From the NCBI GenBank assembly GCA_030682505.1, contig JAUXOH010000304.1, forward strand, positions 1-9,332: a stretch of 9,332 nucleotides of DNA, given 5' to 3'. Below, piece by piece: positions 6,615 through 9,332 of this stretch (its first letter is position 1; each line of letters begins with the position of its first letter). The translations under genes and the position numbers were made by a program. A model generated the notes under the pieces. It was not told the DNA's origin and made no database searches. It saw only the letters and a program-made list of their open reading frames with translations. This DNA is from Candidatus Didemnitutus sp. (lineage in GTDB: Bacteria; Verrucomicrobiota; Verrucomicrobiia; Opitutales; Opitutaceae).

Positions 6615-6905
6615 ATGGAAGCTATCAAACGAGTTGAAATCATCGTCGCCCGGCCCGATCTGCCCGGACTCAAACGCCGGCTCAACCAGCTCGGACTGGG
6701 CTACTCCGTCTTTCATCACGTCACCGGCAAAGGTGATCGCGGCGAACGCGACGATGACGAGGTCACCGGGGTTTTCGGCAACGTCTGCGTGCTCTGCGCC
6801 TGCCCACCCGCCCAGGTCGCTGCGCTGATCGAAACCGTGCGCCCGCTCTTGAAGCAAACCGGCGGCATCTGTCTGGTGTCCGACGCGCAGGGCGTGATCC
6901 ACTGA
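6615..6905 (+). CDS. sbtB: SbtB-like PII-family regulator of SbtA
   Basis: 96-residue PII-like protein. The ATG at 6615 follows the sbtA stop by 2 nt, the usual sbtA-sbtB order. The chain fits a ferredoxin-like PII fold: strand KRVEIIVARP (5-14), a helix, strand YSVFHHVTG, a T-loop region GKGDRGERDDDE (38-49), strand NVCVLCACP and a helix PAQVAALIETVRPLL. SbtB proteins bind adenine nucleotides, including cAMP and AMP, and gate the SbtA transporter through the T-loop. This protein ends at GVIH and lacks the CGPxGC redox C-terminus of cyanobacterial SbtB. Its three cysteines (Cys58, Cys61, Cys63, CxxCxC) are in the middle instead. The frame is open upstream, but that portion lies entirely inside sbtA. 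It is convergent with the next gene, with only 7 nt between the stops and no terminator seen. Confidence 0.82.
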   Translation: MEAIKRVEIIVARPDLPGLKRRLNQLGLGYSVFHHVTGKGDRGERDDDEVTGVFGNVCVLCACPPAQVAALIETVRPLLKQTGGICLVSDAQGVIH

Positions 6906-6912
6906 GGAACGC

Positions 6913-7554
6913 TCACCCCTGCCCCGCCGCGGCGCACACTTCCGCGGCGTCGGCGAGGTCGAAGAGCACGGGGAGCAGGCCCTCGAGTCGCCGCACCGTT
7001 GCCTCCGTGGCAAAGTTGCCCTGCTCGGCATAGCTCACCCAGCCGCCCTCAAGTTTGAAATCCCCTTTCGCCCCTGACTCCCGCGCCGCCATGAGTTTCT
7101 CGCGGATCGCGGGCACGAGGGCCGCGCCGAACAACTCGGGCTCATTGGTGCGCACAAACCACGCGGCGTCAAAGCGCGCGTCGTCCACCTGAATCTCCTT
7201 TGCGCCAAACAACTCCGCGATCCGTGTGCCGAACCCCTGCGTTTCCAGCTGGAACGTCAAGCCACCGGCCTGCAACGGCTGCACGGCCACCGCGGCCCAG
7301 TGCCTCCGCGTCTTGCCGGTGCCGGTGCTGAACGTCCAGAATTTCACCGCCTTCCCGTGGCGCGTTCCTTCGACCCGACGCTCGGTTCCGACAAGTGGTT
7401 TCTTCGTGGTAACCAACTCCAGTTGGAGCCGGTCAGCCAGCGCAGTCAGATTGGCCACCAGTCGGCGTCGATGGGTTCGCGCCGCCCAAATAATGAAAAC
7501 CACCACGCCGATTACGGTGAGGATGAAGAAAAGCGGGACCACGCCGCCAGCCAA
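6913..7554 (-). CDS. Unrecognised single-pass membrane protein
   Basis: About 213 residues from TTG 7554, or four codons fewer from GTG 7542; an in-frame stop at 7585-7587 prevents a longer form. One N-terminal membrane helix (about 5-24, PLFFILTVIGVVVFIIWAA) is followed by basic RTHRRR, implying a cytoplasmic C-terminal domain of about 185 residues. That domain has alternating hydrophobic strands (KAVKFWTFSTGTGKTRRHWAAVAVQ, LTFQLETQGFG), an acidic middle, and ends with helical LEGLLPVLFDLADAAEVCAAA. I recognise no catalytic motif or named family; GTGKT resembles part of a Walker A loop but lacks the rest. The gene is separated by a terminator from the hsp20 pair upstream and converges on sbtB. 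Conservation of frame and composition support it as real. Confidence 0.7.
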   Translation of the reverse strand: MAGGVVPLFFILTVIGVVVFIIWAARTHRRRLVANLTALADRLQLELVTTKKPLVGTERRVEGTRHGKAVKFWTFSTGTGKTRRHWAAVAVQPLQAGGLTFQLETQGFGTRIAELFGAKEIQVDDARFDAAWFVRTNEPELFGAALVPAIREKLMAARESGAKGDFKLEGGWVSYAEQGNFATEATVRRLEGLLPVLFDLADAAEVCAAAGQG

Positions 7555-7592
7555 GCAGTGGACGCAGTCTCCGCCAACCTGATTTCAACGCC

Positions 7593-7627
7593 AAAAACCG
7601 CCGGAGACGCTGAGCGAACTCCGACGG
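7593..7627 (-). terminator. Rho-independent terminator after the hsp20 pair
   Basis: On the minus strand CCGTCGGAG (7627-7619) pairs with CTCCGGCGG (7606-7598), eight of nine positions, around a 12-nt loop that can add a small GCG/CGC stem. It is followed by TTTTT (7597-7593). It lies 50 nt past the second hsp20 stop and 38 nt before the start of the next gene, separating the two units. Confidence 0.7.
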
Positions 7628-7677
7628 TGATCCGGGCACACACTCGTGCCAAGCTTTACCCCTGAAATGGGGCTGGG

Positions 7678-8085
7678 TCAGTCGATCGTGATCTTCCGCG
7701 GCTTCACGGCCTCGGTCTTCGGCAACGAGACGCGCAGGACGCCATCCTTCAGCTCGGCACGAATTTTATCCGCATCGACGGTGTTGTCGTGTTCGAGCTC
7801 GAGCAGGAACGGCGCCCCGACCGACTCGCGATAGAGCTGCGTCCAGCCTGCGGGCAGTTCCCAGACGCGCTCGCCCCGGATGCTGACCAGGCCCTGCTCC
7901 ACGCTGAGATCAAGGCCTTCCTTGGTCACGCCGGGCAGGTGGACGGTCAGACCCCACGCATCGTCGTTTTCCTTCAGCTCATAGATGGGTTTCACGGTGT
8001 ATTCCGGCTCGCGGGTGGTGGTGCGTCCCTCGGATTGGTCGGCCAAACGCGCGAGACGGGGAATGATTTTATTGAATGGGCTCAT
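7678..8085 (-). CDS. Hsp20/alpha-crystallin small heat-shock protein (second of tandem pair)
   Basis: 135 residues. ATP-independent holdase chaperone that binds unfolding proteins as oligomers. The N-tail is short (about 1-30); the alpha-crystallin domain covers about 31-123 with LTVHLPGV (46-53), VSIRGER (67-73) and the hallmark DGVLRVSLPK (114-123). The protein ends in KPRKITID with the I-x-I oligomerisation motif at 132-134, almost at the terminus. AGGAG (8097-8093) lies 7 nt before the ATG at 8085, a strong site that fixes the start. It begins 27 nt after the first hsp20 gene and shares the AGGAGAAAC leader element with it. The two proteins are clearly divergent paralogues: the middle GWTQLYRESVGAPFLLELE of this one replaces GEQTFNLARSIVIPETV of the other. 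Confidence 0.93.
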   Translation of the reverse strand: MSPFNKIIPRLARLADQSEGRTTTREPEYTVKPIYELKENDDAWGLTVHLPGVTKEGLDLSVEQGLVSIRGERVWELPAGWTQLYRESVGAPFLLELEHDNTVDADKIRAELKDGVLRVSLPKTEAVKPRKITID

Positions 8086-8112
8086 GATGTTTCTCCTTGG
8101 GATGGGTGGGGT

Positions 8113-8544
8113 TCAATTGACCGAAATCGCGATCTTGCGCGGCTTGGCCTGCTCTTGTTTCGGCAGCGTGACGGTCAAGACACCGTGCTCGAGGACCGCG
8201 GCGACCTTGTCGCTTTGGACGGTCTCCGGAATCACGATCGAGCGCGCGAGGTTGAAGGTCTGCTCTCCGGTCTTGCGCGACGCGTTGAGCGAGAGATAGC
8301 CCTCCACGAGTTCGAGGTTGATGGCGTCGCGGCTCACTCCGGGGAGTTCGGCACGGACGTAGAGGTTGTCCTTGTCCTCGTAGAGATCGACCGGGAAGCG
8401 CGGCGTCGCCGGCGTCGCATAGTCCGCGAGAGCGGTTTCAAACAGACGATCAACTTCCGACTCCAGACCGGACCACGAGCTGCCACCCGTGGACTGACGA
8501 AAGGGGCGGACGCGGGGAATGGTATAACGAATGAGACGATTCAT
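8113..8544 (-). CDS. Hsp20/alpha-crystallin small heat-shock protein (first of tandem pair)
   Basis: 143 residues from ATG 8544. The N-terminal arm has the phenylalanine/arginine-rich start MNRLIRYTIPRVRPF and an EVDRLFETAL helix (30-39) usual for bacterial Hsp20. The alpha-crystallin domain is about 50-129 with VRAELPGV (63-70), LSLNASR (84-90) and the hallmark HGVLTVTLPK (120-129). KPRKIAISVN at the end carries the I-x-I motif at 138-140. AGGAG (8559-8555) lies 10 nt before the ATG, so this start is preferred although the frame stays open for 133 codons upstream with no domain there. It is the first gene of the hsp20 pair; translation may be temperature-controlled by the leader hairpin described separately. 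It could assemble with the downstream paralogue (inference). Confidence 0.94.
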   Translation of the reverse strand: MNRLIRYTIPRVRPFRQSTGGSSWSGLESEVDRLFETALADYATPATPRFPVDLYEDKDNLYVRAELPGVSRDAINLELVEGYLSLNASRKTGEQTFNLARSIVIPETVQSDKVAAVLEHGVLTVTLPKQEQAKPRKIAISVN

Positions 8545-8554
8545 GATTTGGTTT

Positions 8555-8607
8555 CTCCTGTTGAGGGTGTGCCATTCAACTGCACGGAGCATGCCGCATG
8601 GCGCGGC
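8555..8607 (-). promoter_or_regulatory. Candidate RNA thermometer in the hsp20 leader
   Basis: In the mRNA, CTCC (8589-8586) can pair with GGAG of the Shine-Dalgarno (8558-8555), and inside it GTTGA (8580-8576) pairs with TCAAC (8564-8560); a 5-by-1 internal loop separates the two helices and an 11-nt loop closes them. An alternative inner helix GTGC (8585-8582) with GCAC (8572-8569) excludes the GTTGA pairing. Immediately 5' lies a perfect 5-bp hairpin, GCCGC/GCGGC (8607-8603 with 8597-8593). Weak occlusion of the ribosome site next to an upstream hairpin is the general layout of small-heat-shock-gene thermometers, but no ROSE or fourU sequence core is seen. Confidence 0.4.
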
Positions 8608-8682
8608 TGCACAAGTCGCGTCCACGCGGCAACTTAGTTTTCCTGCCCCGCCGCGCGGGTGCGCAGTTCTGTCCTGCCTATG

Positions 8683-8697
8683 TCCCGTCGGCCGGGA
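8683..8697 (-). terminator. Weak hairpin just after the GNAT gene
   Basis: TCCCG (8697-8693) and CGGGA (8687-8683) form a 5-bp stem with a 5-nt loop, 2 nt beyond the acetyltransferase stop. No T-tract follows, so it may only be an mRNA 3'-end stabiliser or chance. Readthrough into the hsp20 pair is possible. Confidence 0.25.
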
Positions 8698-8699
8698 AA

Positions 8700-9194
8700 T
8701 TACGTCCCGCTTCCTCGCGACGAAAGGGGATAAGCCAACAGCGGCAACACGCGCCGGTGACCCCCGCTCATCACATACTCCTCGGCGCCTGCGCGCACCG
8801 CGCCCATCTTCAGATAGAATTTTTCGGCATTCGGGTCGGCTTTGATATGCATCACCTCGGCCCCCAGCGCGCGCGCGAGTCTCACCGCCGCTTCGAACAG
8901 GTGGCGTCCACAACCGCGCCCGAGATGCGCCGGTTTCACCCACAGGTGCTCAAGGTGTGACCGGACCTCATCGAGGCGCAACCCAAAGAAACCCACGATC
9001 CCCTCGCGCCCCTCGGCCACAAAAACAGGCTCCCGCGCAATGTATCCCGGCGTGAGGGTCAACTCCACCCGCCAGATCTCCATCCACTCCGGCGGATATC
9101 CCCAATGCTCCTTGGCCGCCCAACACAACGCGGAAAGCACTGCGGCATCGCCGGGCTCGGCACGTCGAATCACCAAGGGTGGTTCCAAGCTCAC
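8700..9194 (-). CDS. GNAT-family N-acetyltransferase
   Basis: About 164 residues from GTG 9194. Transfers an acetyl group from acetyl-CoA to an unknown amine. Strand 1 VIRRAEPGDAAVL (8-20) is a typical GNAT opening. SALCWAAKEHWGYPPEWMEIW (21-41) and ELTLTPGYI follow, and FVAEGREGIVGFFGLR is the strand 2-3 hairpin. Motif A is HLWVKPAHLGRGCGRHLFEAAV (83 onward), with the pyrophosphate-binding Q/RxxGxG loop as HLGRGCG. DPNAEKFYLKMGA is motif B with the usual asparagine and tyrosine. The substrate cannot be deduced. The frame is open to the window edge, but residues upstream of GTG 9194 lack domain character and overlap the divergent gene, so this GTG, or GTG 9173 just before the first strand, is preferred. 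It lies 155 nt upstream of hsp20, same strand. Confidence 0.85.
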   Translation of the reverse strand: MSLEPPLVIRRAEPGDAAVLSALCWAAKEHWGYPPEWMEIWRVELTLTPGYIAREPVFVAEGREGIVGFFGLRLDEVRSHLEHLWVKPAHLGRGCGRHLFEAAVRLARALGAEVMHIKADPNAEKFYLKMGAVRAGAEEYVMSGGHRRVLPLLAYPLSSRGSGT

Positions 9195-9200
9195 GGATCC

Positions 9201-9229
9201 AATGCACGCTCTTTGCGCGCCGACGTCAA
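9201..9229 (-). promoter_or_regulatory. Possible promoter of the GNAT gene
   Basis: On the minus strand TTGACG (9229-9224, 5/6 to the -35 box), a 17-nt spacer, then TGCATT (9206-9201, 3/6 to the -10 box). The predicted transcription start falls at or next to the GTG at 9194, implying a leaderless mRNA or a start a few codons later. Confidence 0.35.
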
Positions 9230-9281
9230 TTTTACCGTGGTCATCCGCTGCCGGCACCGCCACGAATGTTTTTCTTCCCCG

Positions 9282-9332
9282 ATGAACTTCAACTTCGACC
9301 AACCCATCGACCGCGCGAACGGCGACAGCCAA
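9282..9332 (+). CDS. Start of a plus-strand gene, possibly a MalY/PatB-type PLP enzyme (cut by window)
   Basis: Only the first 17 codons are visible: MNFNFDQPIDRANGDSQ, from ATG 9282. The FDxxIDR...(T/D)S pattern right after the initiator resembles the N-terminus of MalY/PatB-like aminotransferases and cystathionine beta-lyases, where it is normally followed by Lys-Trp/Tyr. The visible stretch is too short for certainty. It is divergent from the GNAT gene, with 87 nt between starts and no Shine-Dalgarno. Confidence 0.45.
   Translation, partial: MNFNFDQPIDRANGDSQ

Noticed and set aside
7640..7677. CCCC/GGGG hairpin right after the second hsp20 gene as terminator
   Set aside because: Only 4 bp and no T-tract; the stronger hairpin with TTTTT at 7593-7627 is a better terminator.
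8545..8699. Sigma-32-type or CIRCE heat-shock control element for hsp20
   Set aside because: CTTGTG and CCATG occur but at the wrong spacing, and no CIRCE inverted repeat is present.
8545..8943. N-terminal extension of the first hsp20 frame
   Set aside because: It overlaps the GNAT gene and the leader hairpins, and the AGGAG site 10 nt before ATG 8544 fixes the start.
1..9332. CRISPR arrays, insertion sequences, attachment sites, tRNA or rRNA genes
   Set aside because: No regularly spaced repeats, transposase motifs, terminal inverted repeats or tRNA-like cloverleaf were seen by eye.

Overview
The window is GC-rich, densely coded bacterial DNA with many GTG/TTG starts and few Shine-Dalgarno sites. 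A free-standing SWIB-domain protein, an RRM protein with a Gly/Arg-rich tail, and a Cache-like/PAS histidine kinase together suggest a verrucomicrobium, possibly of the Opitutaceae type. This assignment is inference from gene content; no marker gene is present.

Layout, left to right. (1) Minus strand, 1-1547: a membrane sensor histidine kinase whose C-terminal ATPase part is cut by the window edge. Upstream of it, behind a strong terminator, lies a small SWIB protein (1645-1920). (2) A 418-bp gene-free divergent region (1921-2338) separates the SWIB gene from a plus-strand RRM RNA-binding protein (2339-2752), which ends in a clear terminator. (3) Minus strand: an MscS-type mechanosensitive channel (3286-4563) followed by a DCC-family thiol-disulfide oxidoreductase (2805-3239). 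The DCC stop codon lies inside the T-tract of the RRM terminator. (4) Plus strand, divergent from mscS: a tight three-gene operon, TerC/Alx-type metal exporter, SbtA bicarbonate transporter and SbtB PII-like regulator (4686-6905). (5) Minus strand: an unrecognised membrane-anchored protein (6913-7554), a terminator, two tandem Hsp20 chaperones (7678-8544) and a GNAT acetyltransferase (8700-9194). (6) At the right edge, the first 17 codons of a plus-strand gene, possibly a MalY/PatB-type PLP enzyme.

The centre looks like an ion and pH homeostasis block: an osmotic safety valve (MscS) back-to-back with a manganese/alkaline-response exporter (TerC/Alx) and a bicarbonate uptake system with its own PII-like regulator. 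The right part is a heat-shock/protein-quality block. Its first Hsp20 gene has a good Shine-Dalgarno that can be folded into a hairpin, so an RNA thermometer is plausible.

The most notable points are the terC-sbtA-sbtB operon with a short SbtB lacking the usual C-terminal redox loop, alternative hairpins in the terC leader, the hairpin over the hsp20 ribosome-binding site, and paired repeats in the SWIB promoter region. No CRISPR array, insertion sequence, tRNA or rRNA was seen.
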